DNA of 33,027 nucleotides from Alphaproteobacteria bacterium (GCA_021639925.1 JAJXEL010000004.1:1-33027), one strand, 5' to 3'; positions 1 to 9,138 are shown, counted from the stretch's first letter. Translations and numbers: made by a program. Notes: a model not told the origin generated them from the letters alone.

Positions 1-187
1 GAGATAACTGCGTGTTGTCATTGCCGTCAGGCGTCAACCCCGCCGCCGTAATCGCAGCTACAATCTCGCGCTGCGGAGCTTCAATGGCTTCGGCGGGAAC
101 GGTTGAACCGCGTCGACCGATTGACACGTCCGCATTGACGTAGCCTGCGTTTTCATTCGTTTCGTTCAGCGGTTTTGTGTATTTCAT
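1..187 (-). CDS. Tail fibre / tail collar protein, N-terminal part (cut by window edge)
   Basis: The reading frame opens at ATG 187 and stays open to the left edge (62 codons visible). It follows the DUF2313 baseplate gene, which is where Mu-like phages place the tail fibre gene. The visible peptide contains EAIEAPQREIVAAITAAG and then LTPDGNDNTQL. This resembles the segment found near the start of many prophage tail-fibre proteins, where a short helix precedes repeated shaft units. A purine-rich stretch (GGAGAAGCAAT) lies just before the ATG. The receptor-binding part is outside the window, so host range cannot be inferred. Identity rests on position plus this short motif. Confidence 0.65.
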   Translation of the reverse strand, partial: MKYTKPLNETNENAGYVNADVSIGRRGSTVPAEAIEAPQREIVAAITAAGLTPDGNDNTQLS

Positions 188-199
188 ATTGCTTCTCCG

Positions 200-772
200 T
201 TATTCAAAACTGATGTTTAAAAAGGTATGCGAAGGCTTGTATTTTTGAAGGATCGCACTTAAAGCCGCAATGTCGGGCGGGTTGGTTCCCAAATCGTCGC
301 CGCATTCGCTTTCCGAAGCGCGAAACGCGACGGCATCGGGCGTTAAAAGTTTCAAATACCAGCCATAAATCGTTTCTTCGTTGCCCAGTTCGTCGGCGGA
401 AGCGCATTCGGACAACCCGCAGACAAACGGGACGCATTCGGTCAATTCGCTGTCGTACCCGTAACTTTTGGCCAGATGCTTGAAATATTCGGGCGTTGCG
501 CCGCCTTGAGCGTTTTTTTTCAAATTCAGATCAAAACGGGCAGCCTGAAGCGTTTTTCCTTCAACGTCGACCTCCAACACTTCGCCCCATTCGGGCAACA
601 GGTATGTCGCCGTACGCACGTCCGATTCTTTGGCGATCAAGTCATAAAAAGCATGAACTTCCGCCAACAGTTCGGCTTCGGCAGAACGTTCTTCATCGCT
701 GTCCGCTTCCCAGATGCGGCCTTTCGGCATCAGCTTACCCAAAACATTGACATACGCCGTTTTCAGCTCCAT
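200..772 (-). CDS. Mu gp48-like tail/baseplate protein (DUF2313, YmfQ family)
   Basis: 190 residues, a usual length for the DUF2313/YmfQ family. The N-terminal segment with LMPKGRIWEAD matches the family pattern in which a short helix is followed by LP.G.aW. The family lies between the gpJ-like baseplate protein and the tail fibre in Mu and related phages and is thought to help close the baseplate and join the fibres. The start overlaps the end of the upstream gp47 gene by about 10 bp, as is common in this packed tail operon. The C-terminal half is relatively rich in acidic and cysteine residues. Family assignment is from motif and gene order. Confidence 0.8.
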   Translation of the reverse strand: MELKTAYVNVLGKLMPKGRIWEADSDEERSAEAELLAEVHAFYDLIAKESDVRTATYLLPEWGEVLEVDVEGKTLQAARFDLNLKKNAQGGATPEYFKHLAKSYGYDSELTECVPFVCGLSECASADELGNEETIYGWYLKLLTPDAVAFRASESECGDDLGTNPPDIAALSAILQKYKPSHTFLNISFE

Positions 773-1812
773 GTGATTTCCCCCAGCGTTAAGATTTCGT
801 TTGCTTCTGCCGTAACGTTTTCAATAGGTGTAACAAGAACGTGGTCTTCTTCGCCGTAAGCGGCGGAAATCGCAGAACGGATATGGGAAATCAGCACCGT
901 TCCGCCGGGGGTTGCTTCGCGGAAAAACAGGTCGGAAAGCTCTGCTTTGATTTCGTCACGGACAGCCTGTGTATCGGGTTTTAAATCGGAAATCGTAAAA
1001 TCAACGGGCATCGGCGCGGGCGACAGGATAAAAATCCGCTTTGCCGTAACGGGGCGGACGCTTTCGATATATTCGGCGCAACGTTCAATAACCTCTTCGC
1101 TGGCCTGACCCGTACCGATACCGTCGGACATAATGCGCAAAACGACCGTGCCGATTCCCTGTTCATGGGGATAAACGGTGCAGCGGGTAACGCCCGGAAC
1201 GCTTAAAGCCCAGTTGACGTAATCGGCGTCGCACCCGCCGTGCGCCGGAGTTCTGATTTTTAATAAATACCGATAGAGCAGATCTTCGTCTTTTTCTGTG
1301 TCCGTTCCGCCGCCGATTGAAACGACGGCCGCTTGATTTTGAACGCCCGCGACGGGTACGGAAAAAGACAAAATATCGCCTGCCGTTCTGTTGCCCGCCG
1401 TTCCTGCATCAACAGCCGTGACAGGGACGTTTGTTTCATCTGCGCTAAGCGTCGTATCCGCCGAAACGACATACGCCGTCCCGTCGTTAAATGTTAAGAC
1501 CGTATTCGCAGGAACAATCGTTCCGCCCGCGCTCGTAACGGCGATTTTGCCGAAAGCCTGCGCTGCGGATTTCCTAAACACATCGGCGGCGGAAGCGTGT
1601 AAATCCAGAAATTCGGATTCTGCCGTTAAAGGAATGATTTGTTTTAATATAAATCCGCCGTACCCGTAAAGTCCGCCGACGGCTTGCGCCAAAGCGCGCG
1701 CTTTGGCTTTCATTTTTGAAAGCGGCATTTGTTTTTCGGCGGGAACGCGGGCGATATAAGCCTGTTCATACTTTTGAACCAATGTTTCAATCGACGGGAT
1801 ATCGTAAGGCAT
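763..1812 (-). CDS. Baseplate J-like protein (Mu gp47)
   Basis: 349 residues from ATG 1812 (MPYDIPSIETLVQ). I chose this start over upstream in-frame candidates because AAAGGA lies seven bases before it and because the upstream extension overlaps gp46. The protein has the baseplate-J layout: an N-terminal helical part, a middle beta-rich region with TAGNRTAGD and GGTDTEKDEDLLYRYL, then VPGVTRCTVYPHEQG. The GGtD.E.de.lr.R motif is diagnostic for gpJ/gp47 proteins, which form the wedge linking the baseplate hub to the fibres. It sits between gp46 and gp48 homologues. Confidence 0.92.
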   Translation of the reverse strand: MPYDIPSIETLVQKYEQAYIARVPAEKQMPLSKMKAKARALAQAVGGLYGYGGFILKQIIPLTAESEFLDLHASAADVFRKSAAQAFGKIAVTSAGGTIVPANTVLTFNDGTAYVVSADTTLSADETNVPVTAVDAGTAGNRTAGDILSFSVPVAGVQNQAAVVSIGGGTDTEKDEDLLYRYLLKIRTPAHGGCDADYVNWALSVPGVTRCTVYPHEQGIGTVVLRIMSDGIGTGQASEEVIERCAEYIESVRPVTAKRIFILSPAPMPVDFTISDLKPDTQAVRDEIKAELSDLFFREATPGGTVLISHIRSAISAAYGEEDHVLVTPIENVTAEANEILTLGEITWS

Positions 1813-1816
1813 GGCG

Positions 1817-2236
1817 TTATCCTTTAATATTTTTGAAAACGAATTCTCGCAAACCGTCGGAGGCATCGACGACAACGGTAAAAGCAATGCCGTCGCCAAA
1901 GCGTTCGGCTGAAACGCTGATGTCATTGATTTCTTTTAAGAACAAAAGCGGTTCCAAAGCGTCTTCGACAATTTTTTTGACTTTTTCCGGCGTATCTTCA
2001 TTGATTTTTTCCCGCGCAAGCGTCCAGAGTTTTGATCCCCAAGAATATTCTTCGGTCTGCGCTGTTTGCGTTTCCAAAGCGACCGCGTCGCCGTGCCAGC
2101 CGCCGTTCGTCCCCGTTTGATACGGCAGATCGGCATCGGGAACGTATTTGTCCGTGAATAAAGCGATTAAGACGCTTTCCAACAAAGGATCGTCAATCTC
2201 GTTTAAATCGGGCAACGTATCAAAATAAACCGTCAT
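1817..2236 (-). CDS. Phage GP46 family baseplate protein
   Basis: 139 residues. The segment NGGWHGDA followed by WGSKLWTLAREK is the signature of the Mu gp46 family (compare GGWWGD and GSRLWLL in relatives). The family is a small baseplate component of contractile tails, probably equivalent to the gp25-like wedge protein, located under the sheath. The stop is four bases before the gp47 start and the gene begins four bases after gp45 ends, so it is a tightly coupled cistron. Confidence 0.9.
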   Translation of the reverse strand: MTVYFDTLPDLNEIDDPLLESVLIALFTDKYVPDADLPYQTGTNGGWHGDAVALETQTAQTEEYSWGSKLWTLAREKINEDTPEKVKKIVEDALEPLLFLKEINDISVSAERFGDGIAFTVVVDASDGLREFVFKNIKG

Positions 2237-2239
2237 GTC

Positions 2240-2791
2240 TTACTCCATCGGTATTAAAGGGGCGGAGGTCGGTGCATTTGCGGAATCTTTGTGCGTATGG
2301 GCGTTATAGATCGTCCTGATCGCCGTCATATTTCCCGTTTTGTCCGCGATTTCCGCTTTGCTTTTTATGTTTTCTTCAACGTCCAGCGTTTTTGAAATGC
2401 TGACTTTGCCGTTTATTTGAATTTCATCGGCGTCAATGACAAATTTTGTCGTTTTGACGGCAATTTCATGACCGCGCTTTAAATGTATTTTGTCGCCTTC
2501 ATCGGTATAAATGGCGACTTCGCCTTGTTTTAAATCCTGTAAACGGAAAAGCCGCCCGCCGACGACAAGCGCGACGGGATTTGCGCCGTTTGCGCCGACG
2601 TTGACGACAACGGTTTCTGAACCGTTCAGCGGAACGGCCGTAAATCCGTAAGGTTCGATAAATTTGACGTTATCAAGCGTTTCGCCCTTGGTCGTTTCAA
2701 TCTGCAGGGACTGGGTTTTTCCCGAACTTACCAAAGCGACTTTTCCGATGCGGACAATTGATTTCAGCTTTTTATGAAGCATTTCAAGCAT
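2240..2791 (-). CDS. Baseplate spike / assembly protein (Mu gp45, gpV-like)
   Basis: 183 residues from ATG 2791, which has a strong GGAGG six bases upstream and overlaps the end of gp44. A longer in-frame opening to 2878 would overlap gp44 by 95 bp and lacks support. The N-terminal part (residues about 20-100) has the OB-fold-like beta pattern of Mu gp45. A C-terminal repetitive beta region follows (GDKIHLKRGHEIAVKTTKFV and IQINGKVSISK), ending in a histidine-containing AHTHKD segment, typical of the triple beta-helix membrane-piercing spike. The AHTHKD segment probably binds metal at the tip, by analogy with P2 gpV and phi92 spikes. Confidence 0.88.
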   Translation of the reverse strand: MLEMLHKKLKSIVRIGKVALVSSGKTQSLQIETTKGETLDNVKFIEPYGFTAVPLNGSETVVVNVGANGANPVALVVGGRLFRLQDLKQGEVAIYTDEGDKIHLKRGHEIAVKTTKFVIDADEIQINGKVSISKTLDVEENIKSKAEIADKTGNMTAIRTIYNAHTHKDSANAPTSAPLIPME

Positions 2792-3764
2792 TGACGGCCT
2801 CCAGATCAAACGTCGTGCAGTGTCCGCCCGTTTCGTCAAATACGTCCTCAATTCCCGCGACCAGATAACTGCCGTCAAGCCCCAACCATTCGTCGCGCGC
2901 CGTGATCAAGGTGTTTAAACCGATATTGAACCAGCTCGCGGCAGTCAGGGAGATCACGCGCCTGTTTTTGTTTAAGCGTTCTATTTCTTTTTTTAACGCT
3001 TCATCGGTCACGGCGTCGGCATAAACAACGCGGGTGCGATACCGCCTGTCGTTAAATTCGGCCGATAAAACCGGCGCGCGGATTGCGTCGATATCGTGCG
3101 CATCATCCAAAACGCCCTGACCGATCAATGAGATTTTAGAAAATTCGTTTTCAGAGCAAAAAGCCGTTTCACCGCCCGTCAGATTTCCGCCTTTGCCGCT
3201 TTGCAGTAATAAATCGGTTTTTTTTGCCATGCACCGGCGCGTCAGACAAAGCGACCCGTCAGCCAAAGAAAACAAGAGCGCATTCGTCCGTCTGGCCAGC
3301 CGCGCCAAAGCGTTGCCGATTGTTTCCGACGGATTGACCGTAAAGTTGTCCAGACGGGCAAAACCTTTTAAATCAGTTTTGACGGCAATTCCGAACGGTT
3401 GGCAAAGATCGGCAATGATTTCAGGCGCGGTTCGGTTGCGATAAACCATACCGAACGCCGAACAATCCGTCAGATCCGCCGCCTTCGACCGGCCTATGAT
3501 TTTAAATCCTTTCTTTTGGCCGGCGTAAAACGTTTCAATACGGTCGACATATCCCGTCAGGCAAAGCTCTTTATCTTTGTATAATTTAACGGAATCGCCC
3601 TGTTTTACGGCGGATTTAACGCGCTTTAAATCAACGCTTAAACGGTTAAACGCCGTTAAGTCAAAACACCCCGAAAGCCAATCAATCCGATTTTTGATTT
3701 TGATGAAGTCAAACCCCGAAAGTTCGTTTGATTGCGTTTGTAAAACTAACCTGTCAGACATCAA
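2784..3764 (-). CDS. Baseplate hub protein (Mu gpP/gp44-like)
   Basis: 326 residues. The sequence opens with LVLQTQSNELSGFDFIKIKNRID, like the Mu P and T4 gp27-type hub proteins, and contains GYVDRIETFYAGQKKGFKIIGRSKAADL, which matches the hub pattern of a beta domain followed by GRS..AADL.D.S. The hub trimer seats the spike (gp45) and joins it to the tube. The start overlaps the end of the circularisation-protein gene, and the stop overlaps gp45's start. Confidence 0.9.
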   Translation of the reverse strand: MMSDRLVLQTQSNELSGFDFIKIKNRIDWLSGCFDLTAFNRLSVDLKRVKSAVKQGDSVKLYKDKELCLTGYVDRIETFYAGQKKGFKIIGRSKAADLTDCSAFGMVYRNRTAPEIIADLCQPFGIAVKTDLKGFARLDNFTVNPSETIGNALARLARRTNALLFSLADGSLCLTRRCMAKKTDLLLQSGKGGNLTGGETAFCSENEFSKISLIGQGVLDDAHDIDAIRAPVLSAEFNDRRYRTRVVYADAVTDEALKKEIERLNKNRRVISLTAASWFNIGLNTLITARDEWLGLDGSYLVAGIEDVFDETGGHCTTFDLEAVNA

Positions 3765-4938
3765 TAACCTCCGTTATCAAGCCGCCTGTAACAAACAGCG
3801 GATGGCGGATATGATTTCGTTTCACGAAATCCCCGTTTTTGCGGATCAACGCCGTGCCGCCCGCTTGATACAGCAATACGACGGCAGGAATCGTTTCAAG
3901 AGCGGAGATTTGTTTTGTTCGTTCTTTTCGGACGCTTTTTAAAACAGCGGCGGACGTTTGCAAAACCGCCTCAAAAGCTTGTTGCATTTCAGGACTGGTT
4001 CCTTCGGCGTCCGTAATGCTTTCAGCCAGAGCCGTCATTCGTTCAATGCGTTCCGCTGTCTGCGAATCCGACGGCGTATCCGACAAAACGCCCTTATTCA
4101 ATCCCTGTAAAACCGCTGCCGTTTTAAATAACGTCAAAATGTTTTCCTGATTTTGAACGGAACGTTTGCGCGTTTCGGTTAAATACTGCGGTTTCGACGG
4201 TTTTACGACCAAAGCGGCCAGGCGTTCGTATAAATCGAAAGACGCGCCTTCAATGTCCAGTAAATCCATAATTTCCAACGCCCAAACATCGGGAGCATTG
4301 ATCAGCGACAACACGCCGCCCGACATCGTGTCAATCGCCCCTTTGATTTTGTTTAAAGCTCCGGTCGGCAAAACTTCTTTTTCAAGTAAGGTTTTAATTC
4401 CGTTTAAAACCCTGTCGGCAAAAGCGACGCTTTCATCGGCTGCGGTATCCAGCCAGCCTTTGACCTGAATATTGTTTTTAGCTTCTTTTGAAAGAGTTTC
4501 CGTTGCACGGTTGACGGCTTCGGCGTGTTTTTGTTCGGCGCGTTCGCTTATCGGAACGACTTTCAACCGCAGTCCGTTGTCGTCCGTTTTGATGAAATTG
4601 ATACTAAATTCAAACCAGTTGCCGCTGTCCGCCGCCGAATGAACGCTAAATCCGGCATCGGAAACTTTTACTGAAATCTCGCCGTACTGCGGATGAACCA
4701 AAATTCCCGCCGAAGTCTCTTCCAGAGCCTTAATTAAATCGTTTCTTTTTTTGACGGCATCGCGCCCGCAAACGGCGACGGTCAAAGCAAATTCGCGCGG
4801 CGCGGCGGCAAGCGTTTCCGTTGTTTCATCGTCGGCCAGCAAATTTTGTCCGGCTTCTTTGACTTTATAGGCGTAGTCGTCCTCGATATATTCAAATTCG
4901 ACGCCGCGAAAAGAGCCTTGTCTGTAATAATCAGCCAT
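3754..4938 (-). CDS. DNA circularisation N-terminal domain tail protein (Mu gp43)
   Basis: 394 residues. The N-terminus (RQGSFRGVEFEYIEDDYA) has the SFRGV.F motif of the family called 'DNA circularisation protein N-terminal domain'. The N domain (about residues 1-95) is followed by a long helical region. Despite the name, the protein in Mu-like phages is a tail/baseplate component located between the tape measure and the hub gene; the name comes from phage P22-era annotation. It overlaps the tape-measure gene by eight bases. Confidence 0.85.
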   Translation of the reverse strand: MADYYRQGSFRGVEFEYIEDDYAYKVKEAGQNLLADDETTETLAAAPREFALTVAVCGRDAVKKRNDLIKALEETSAGILVHPQYGEISVKVSDAGFSVHSAADSGNWFEFSINFIKTDDNGLRLKVVPISERAEQKHAEAVNRATETLSKEAKNNIQVKGWLDTAADESVAFADRVLNGIKTLLEKEVLPTGALNKIKGAIDTMSGGVLSLINAPDVWALEIMDLLDIEGASFDLYERLAALVVKPSKPQYLTETRKRSVQNQENILTLFKTAAVLQGLNKGVLSDTPSDSQTAERIERMTALAESITDAEGTSPEMQQAFEAVLQTSAAVLKSVRKERTKQISALETIPAVVLLYQAGGTALIRKNGDFVKRNHIRHPLFVTGGLITEVIDV

Positions 4939-6859
4939 CCGCCGCCTCCGTCAATCCCGTGTTGATTTGAATATCAAAGCCGAACGGATTTTCTTTGACG
5001 CGCAGGCCGGCGGGCGCGTTATCAAAGACAAGTCGGATTGTTCCGTTTTGAACCGTGTTCGGTGTTACCGGTTCGAGCGCGGACGTTTTATCGCCGTCAA
5101 ACCAACCGCCGATTTTTTTGCCGAGCCACGAACCGCTTAAATACCCGATTCCGCTGCCGATCAAGCCGCCGACGGCTGTTCCGATACCTGGGGCGATCAT
5201 CGTTCCCAAAAGCGCGCCCGCCTTCGCGCCGCCTAGCGTTCCGCCCAAGCCGCCCAAAGCGTTTCCGCGTTCGGCGTTGTTGTCTGCCGCATACAACGAA
5301 TAGCCCGCATCGGCGACCATCAGCGGTACGGCGGCTTTTGAAAGCAATTTCCCGCCGAAACGGGCGGATTTTCCCATAAACGAGCCGAATTTTCCGAAAC
5401 GTCCCGCTTTGGCAAGCTTTGCGCTTTGTTTTGCCGCACGGTTGGCGGCGCGGCGGGCTTTTCTGCTGCCTTTGTCATATCCCGCGCCGTATCCGCTGAA
5501 CCCGCTTCCCATTTCGCCGAAGTTCGTCACATAAACAGGCTGCACGCCGCCTGACGAAACCAGAGGATTTGAAGCTCCCCCTTTATTTTTGTGAAACAGT
5601 CCGATAATGCCGGATCCTGCGTCCCATAACTTTTTCCCCGCGACCATCGTACCGACGGCACCGATACCGATAGCGGCGGTTTTTAAAACGGATTGCAGCT
5701 TTTCAGGGTCGATTTGATTTAAAGCATCGGCCAAGTCTTTTATCGGTTCGGCAAGCGCGGCGTTTGAAAAGCGTTCTACGGCCATTTTTAAGCTGACGAC
5801 CGCGCTTTCAAACGTCGCCGCCATGCGTTCGGAAGCTTGCGTCAAATACTGCCCATCGGCTTCAACATTTAAAAAATCATCAAAGCTGGCAAAAGATTGT
5901 GTATTTTTATATTCCAATGCTGCTTGAGAAAAAGCTGTCATTGCCTCGCTATCGGTAAAAACACGTCCGATTTTTGAAATATCGCCGTTTGCTTTGGCAA
6001 TAACATCTTTCATTATTTCAACAGCAGAACGCATTTTTTTCGGATCATTAGCTTCAAACAAATTTATGCCGGAGTTTTTAAGGCGGGTTCTTGTTTGCAC
6101 ATTATTCAAAGCCCGCATATAGGCTTCCAAAGCTGTCGCGGCTTGTTCCGGAGAGCCTTTGCCTTTCATGATCATCTGCATCAACGCGCCTATCTCAGCC
6201 GTTGCTGCTTTTCCGGTTCGACCGATACCGGCATAAGCAGACATGACGCGGTTGCCTTGTGTCGCCAGATCCTTTAATTCAAAAGCTCCCTTGCTTCCTT
6301 GAATCGCCAACATATCAAAGGCTTTTAAAATTTCATCGGAGGTCTTTAAATCAAACTTTTCTATCAGATTTGCAATCATCGCGCCCGCGTCTTCGCCCGA
6401 AGTCCCCGTTGCGGAAATGACAATCCCTAAATTTTTGATATTTTCCACGGCTGCGTCGAAATCGCCCGTTTTGGCAACGATCTGCTCCATGCCTGAAATT
6501 ATCGAATCCGCCGATACGTTAATGCTTCGGTTTTGCGCAATTTTATAAATTTCTTCATTTAATTTGCGCATTTCTTCATTTGATTTGTCCGCTGTAATTC
6601 CCAATCGCGCCAACCGCGTTTCCATTGCCGCTGCCGATTTGACGGCGGCATACATTGTTCCGCCCGAAATCAAAGCCGTGTAACGGTTGCCGAGCTTGTC
6701 CAACGCGCCGCCGACGGCAGGCATCGCTTTGGCCATGCGCTTTAAACCGGCTTCTCCCGTTTGGGCAAAGCGGTTCATCGCCTTTTGCGCCGACGCGGTC
6801 ATACGCGCAAAATTGCCCTTTAAATCCAGAATTAAAGCGTATTTTAATTTATCGCTCAT
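4931..6859 (-). CDS. Tail tape measure protein (Mu gp42-like, TP901 core family)
   Basis: 642 residues. The TP901-type core is visible from about residue 80 to 250: AMETRLARLGI, then ISGMEQIVAKTGDF, then ATGTSGEDAGAMIANLIEKF. After a long helical part come glycine-rich hydrophobic segments near residues 390-410 and 540-590 (GGTLGGAKAGALLGTMIAPG), likely membrane-active parts that are threaded into the host envelope during ejection. It is short for a tape measure, which predicts a short contractile tail. Start ATG 6859 overlaps the stop of the frameshifted chaperone. Confidence 0.93.
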   Translation of the reverse strand: MSDKLKYALILDLKGNFARMTASAQKAMNRFAQTGEAGLKRMAKAMPAVGGALDKLGNRYTALISGGTMYAAVKSAAAMETRLARLGITADKSNEEMRKLNEEIYKIAQNRSINVSADSIISGMEQIVAKTGDFDAAVENIKNLGIVISATGTSGEDAGAMIANLIEKFDLKTSDEILKAFDMLAIQGSKGAFELKDLATQGNRVMSAYAGIGRTGKAATAEIGALMQMIMKGKGSPEQAATALEAYMRALNNVQTRTRLKNSGINLFEANDPKKMRSAVEIMKDVIAKANGDISKIGRVFTDSEAMTAFSQAALEYKNTQSFASFDDFLNVEADGQYLTQASERMAATFESAVVSLKMAVERFSNAALAEPIKDLADALNQIDPEKLQSVLKTAAIGIGAVGTMVAGKKLWDAGSGIIGLFHKNKGGASNPLVSSGGVQPVYVTNFGEMGSGFSGYGAGYDKGSRKARRAANRAAKQSAKLAKAGRFGKFGSFMGKSARFGGKLLSKAAVPLMVADAGYSLYAADNNAERGNALGGLGGTLGGAKAGALLGTMIAPGIGTAVGGLIGSGIGYLSGSWLGKKIGGWFDGDKTSALEPVTPNTVQNGTIRLVFDNAPAGLRVKENPFGFDIQINTGLTEAADG

Positions 6860-7327
6860 GGTTCAACCTCGATGTCCGTCAGCCGCATTAAGCGTTTCAG
6901 GGGAATATCCAAAAAATCAGCCGTATTTTTGCCGGCGCGCATCAAACGCGCCGCCAGTTTAAGGATTTCCGGATACGCCCCGTTGATCTCGCCCCCTGCG
7001 TTCCAGCTTGGCCGCCGCCTCCGCCTTTTCAAGTTCATCGACCGCGTCTTGCAAAATATCGAGATCGCGTTCGCTTAAGCTCAAAAGCTCTGCCAAAGAC
7101 AACGGCATTTGAACATTGCCCAAACGGCCGATGCGCCGCCTGAGCGTTTCCATACCGACCCGAACGGGCGAAGCGACGACGACCGGCGAACCTTCCGCGC
7201 CGATGACGACGCGTTCGGCTGCTTCGTGCGCTTCCAAGATGTCGCGGGCGGTCAGGTCGCGCAACGTGACGTCCTTATGCACCGTTTCGCCGATTTTCAG
7301 CCCGTCAATCAGTTTGATTTCCGTCAT
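6856..7327 (-). CDS. Tail assembly chaperone, full-length form made by -2 frameshift (Mu gp41-gp42-type pair)
   Basis: The second frame (6993 to 6856) has no good ribosome site of its own and starts inside the gp41 frame. It carries a plausible C-terminal domain (INGAYPEILKLAARLMRAG). On the minus strand the 0-frame reads AGG GGG CGA at 6997-6989. Slipping back two bases on the G run re-pairs GGG with GGG and gives a fusion of about 157 residues (112 from the first frame plus 45). Mu is reported to use a -2 shift at the equivalent tail chaperone genes, so the arrangement fits. A +1 shift would reach the same frame, but the G run favours -2. The fusion should bind the tape measure and recruit tube subunits. 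Confidence 0.72.
6959..7327 (-). CDS. Tail assembly chaperone, short form (Mu gp41-like, PF10109-type)
   Basis: 122 residues, with the typical gp41/P2 gpE-like opening IKLIDGLKIGETVHKDVTLR followed by DLTARDILEAHEAAERV. The family coats the tape measure before tube polymerisation and is absent from the virion. The stop codon at 6961-6959 is reached only when no frameshift occurs. The gene starts with ATG overlapping the tail-tube stop (four bases). The C-terminal tail (AAAKLERRGRDQRG) spans the slippery site. Confidence 0.88.
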   Translation of the reverse strand: MTEIKLIDGLKIGETVHKDVTLRDLTARDILEAHEAAERVVIGAEGSPVVVASPVRVGMETLRRRIGRLGNVQMPLSLAELLSLSERDLDILQDAVDELEKAEAAAKLERRGRDQRGVSGNP

Positions 7328-7674
7328 GATATTTTCTCCGACGTTCTTGATTTAAACGTTACCGTCATTCCGTCGGCGGATACGGCTTCGGGCTGTTCGT
7401 GCCATGCGTGCGGCATCGACCAAGACTGCCCCGTGTCAGCCGTAAATACGACCGTCACGTCGTCCATTTTGTTGATCGCGTCGGGATCCGCCGTCGCATT
7501 GACGTTCAGTTTGCCCGTCAATGTCGCGCCTTGTTTCTTTTCTGAAAAACCGCGGCCGTCCAGTTTGTCTTCGCGGACAATGCCCGACGGAGTAAATTCG
7601 CAGTCTTCGAGCTCAAACTCTTTACTGTCCGCCTTGACCGTTCCCGTGCCGTAATATTTGTACGGATTCGTCAT
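7324..7674 (-). CDS. Tail tube protein (Mu gp40/gpM-like)
   Basis: 116 residues. The segment ADSKEFELEDCEFTPSGIVRE and the later VTFKSRTSEKIS fit the Mu-family tail tube protein, a small beta-barrel that stacks as hexamers to form the inner tube. It lies directly after the sheath gene, as in all contractile Mu-like tails, with nine bases between them. A single cysteine is present. Family assignment is by position and general pattern. Confidence 0.82.
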   Translation of the reverse strand: MTNPYKYYGTGTVKADSKEFELEDCEFTPSGIVREDKLDGRGFSEKKQGATLTGKLNVNATADPDAINKMDDVTVVFTADTGQSWSMPHAWHEQPEAVSADGMTVTFKSRTSEKIS

Positions 7675-7683
7675 GATGCCTCC

Positions 7684-9138
7684 TTACAGAATGAATTGAA
7701 TTTTGCCAGCGACGACGCGCAGATTATTGATAACGTCAGGCTGAAGCAGTTGGTTTAAACGCTCCGTATCCGTCGCGTCGCGTTCGGAAACGATGCTTTC
7801 TTTGAACGCGTCAAAGTTTTCAATCAGCCCCGCGTCATACCAGTCGCGCGCCAAAGCGACGGCTTCGCCTTTGCCGACCAGCGGCGTCATGACGGCTTGT
7901 CCCTCGGAAACGGGATAACCGTCATCGGCCAGTTTGTGGCGCGGAAACTTTTGCTCAAACCGCAAAACATACGAATAGCGCAGATAAATCAGCGTTTTTA
8001 ACGTGGTTAAATCTAAATAAGACACATCTTCGTTGCCTGCGGCGTTTGTACGATAAGACGTAACGACGCGTTCGATCAGGACATTTCCGCCTTCGTCGGC
8101 TTTGGCTGTTGCGACGCCCGAACGCAAAAGCAGGTCGCGTTCTTCGCGGGTCAGCGGCGTTTTCGACGGTTTGGAACCCGTCAATGCCAAAGTGCGATAT
8201 TGGCGGGCGGGATCGATCTGCGATTGATAAGCGACGACGCCCGCCAGCCGAGCCGCGCGTTCTTCAGGCATATCCGGCGTTTTAGAACATTCGACATAAA
8301 CGATATGCGGGCTGTTTGCGCCTTCGGCTGCCGTAATGATTTCTGATAACGTGCCGCTTAAACCGGAAAAGACCGTTCCTTCGATGCGTTCCGTTGCCTT
8401 GAAACGGCGCGCCGTTTCGGATTTCAGCAAAGCCGTGTTTGCCGCATCGGTATAGGGACAAACAATATCGGTGTAAACCGTGTCGCCCATTGCCGCAATG
8501 GCATCCGATAAATCGGGGTTGCCCGATCCCTGCGTCGTTTTTGAAACGCTGACCGTAACGCCTTGCGGCAGGTCTTCGCCCGTGTAATAATTCAGCGAAA
8601 TATCAATGTTATTTCCGACTTCGCCTTTGGCTTTGGCGGTTATGACGACGCCGTCGTCGCCGCTTTGCGCCGTAACGGGCAGGTCGTTTGAGGCGGAAAT
8701 CTTGGCCGCGATTGCCGTATGCAGCGTTGCCGCCGTTGTTGCGGGCGTTACGTCAACGGTGATTCTTTGGCCGCCGATATACAGGCAGACCGTTCCCGCC
8801 GACGGCGATTCGGCAACCGTTGCCGTCAGCGTATAAACCGCTGCCGTGCCGCTTGACGCCGACAACGGCAAAACATAGAGCGTGCTAAACGTATTTGTTT
8901 CCCGCCAAGCCTTGACCATTCTGGCACATTCCGACCCTGCGCCGAATAACGATGCCGGATTATCGGAAGCCGTTACCAATCGCGGCGACAACGCCGTTGC
9001 CGACCCTGTCGTTTTTTGACCGATGATCAGTCCGACCGACGCTTTTCCGGGCAGGTTTTTTAATGCCCCGGAATTATCAATCTCGACATAAACGCCCGGA
9101 ACGCGCGTTTGCGGGATTTCATTAAAAGAAACCGGCAT
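7684..9138 (-). CDS. Tail sheath protein (Mu gpL, gp39)
   Basis: 484 residues, the normal size for Mu-type sheath proteins. It begins with ETRVPG-like sequence (IPQTRVPGVYVEIDNSGA), contains VGLIIGQKTTGSA, and ends with the conserved domain RLNQLLQPDVINNLRVVAGKI, where sheath subunits exchange strands. The segment TYRTNAAGNEDVSYLDL matches the TlTYlRtn.aG..D.sYldv motif of the family. The ATG shares bases with the stop of the small upstream DUF2635 gene (TAATG). Confidence 0.95.
   Translation of the reverse strand: MPVSFNEIPQTRVPGVYVEIDNSGALKNLPGKASVGLIIGQKTTGSATALSPRLVTASDNPASLFGAGSECARMVKAWRETNTFSTLYVLPLSASSGTAAVYTLTATVAESPSAGTVCLYIGGQRITVDVTPATTAATLHTAIAAKISASNDLPVTAQSGDDGVVITAKAKGEVGNNIDISLNYYTGEDLPQGVTVSVSKTTQGSGNPDLSDAIAAMGDTVYTDIVCPYTDAANTALLKSETARRFKATERIEGTVFSGLSGTLSEIITAAEGANSPHIVYVECSKTPDMPEERAARLAGVVAYQSQIDPARQYRTLALTGSKPSKTPLTREERDLLLRSGVATAKADEGGNVLIERVVTSYRTNAAGNEDVSYLDLTTLKTLIYLRYSYVLRFEQKFPRHKLADDGYPVSEGQAVMTPLVGKGEAVALARDWYDAGLIENFDAFKESIVSERDATDTERLNQLLQPDVINNLRVVAGKIQFIL

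Noticed and set aside
6856..7038. Independent gene starting at ATG 7038
   Set aside because: It lies in the second frame of the tail chaperone, lacks a ribosome site, and is better explained as the frameshift extension.
7109..7654. Plus-strand 181-codon ORF antisense to tail genes
   Set aside because: It is complementary to two well-supported tail genes, and its length is explained by the codon bias of those genes.
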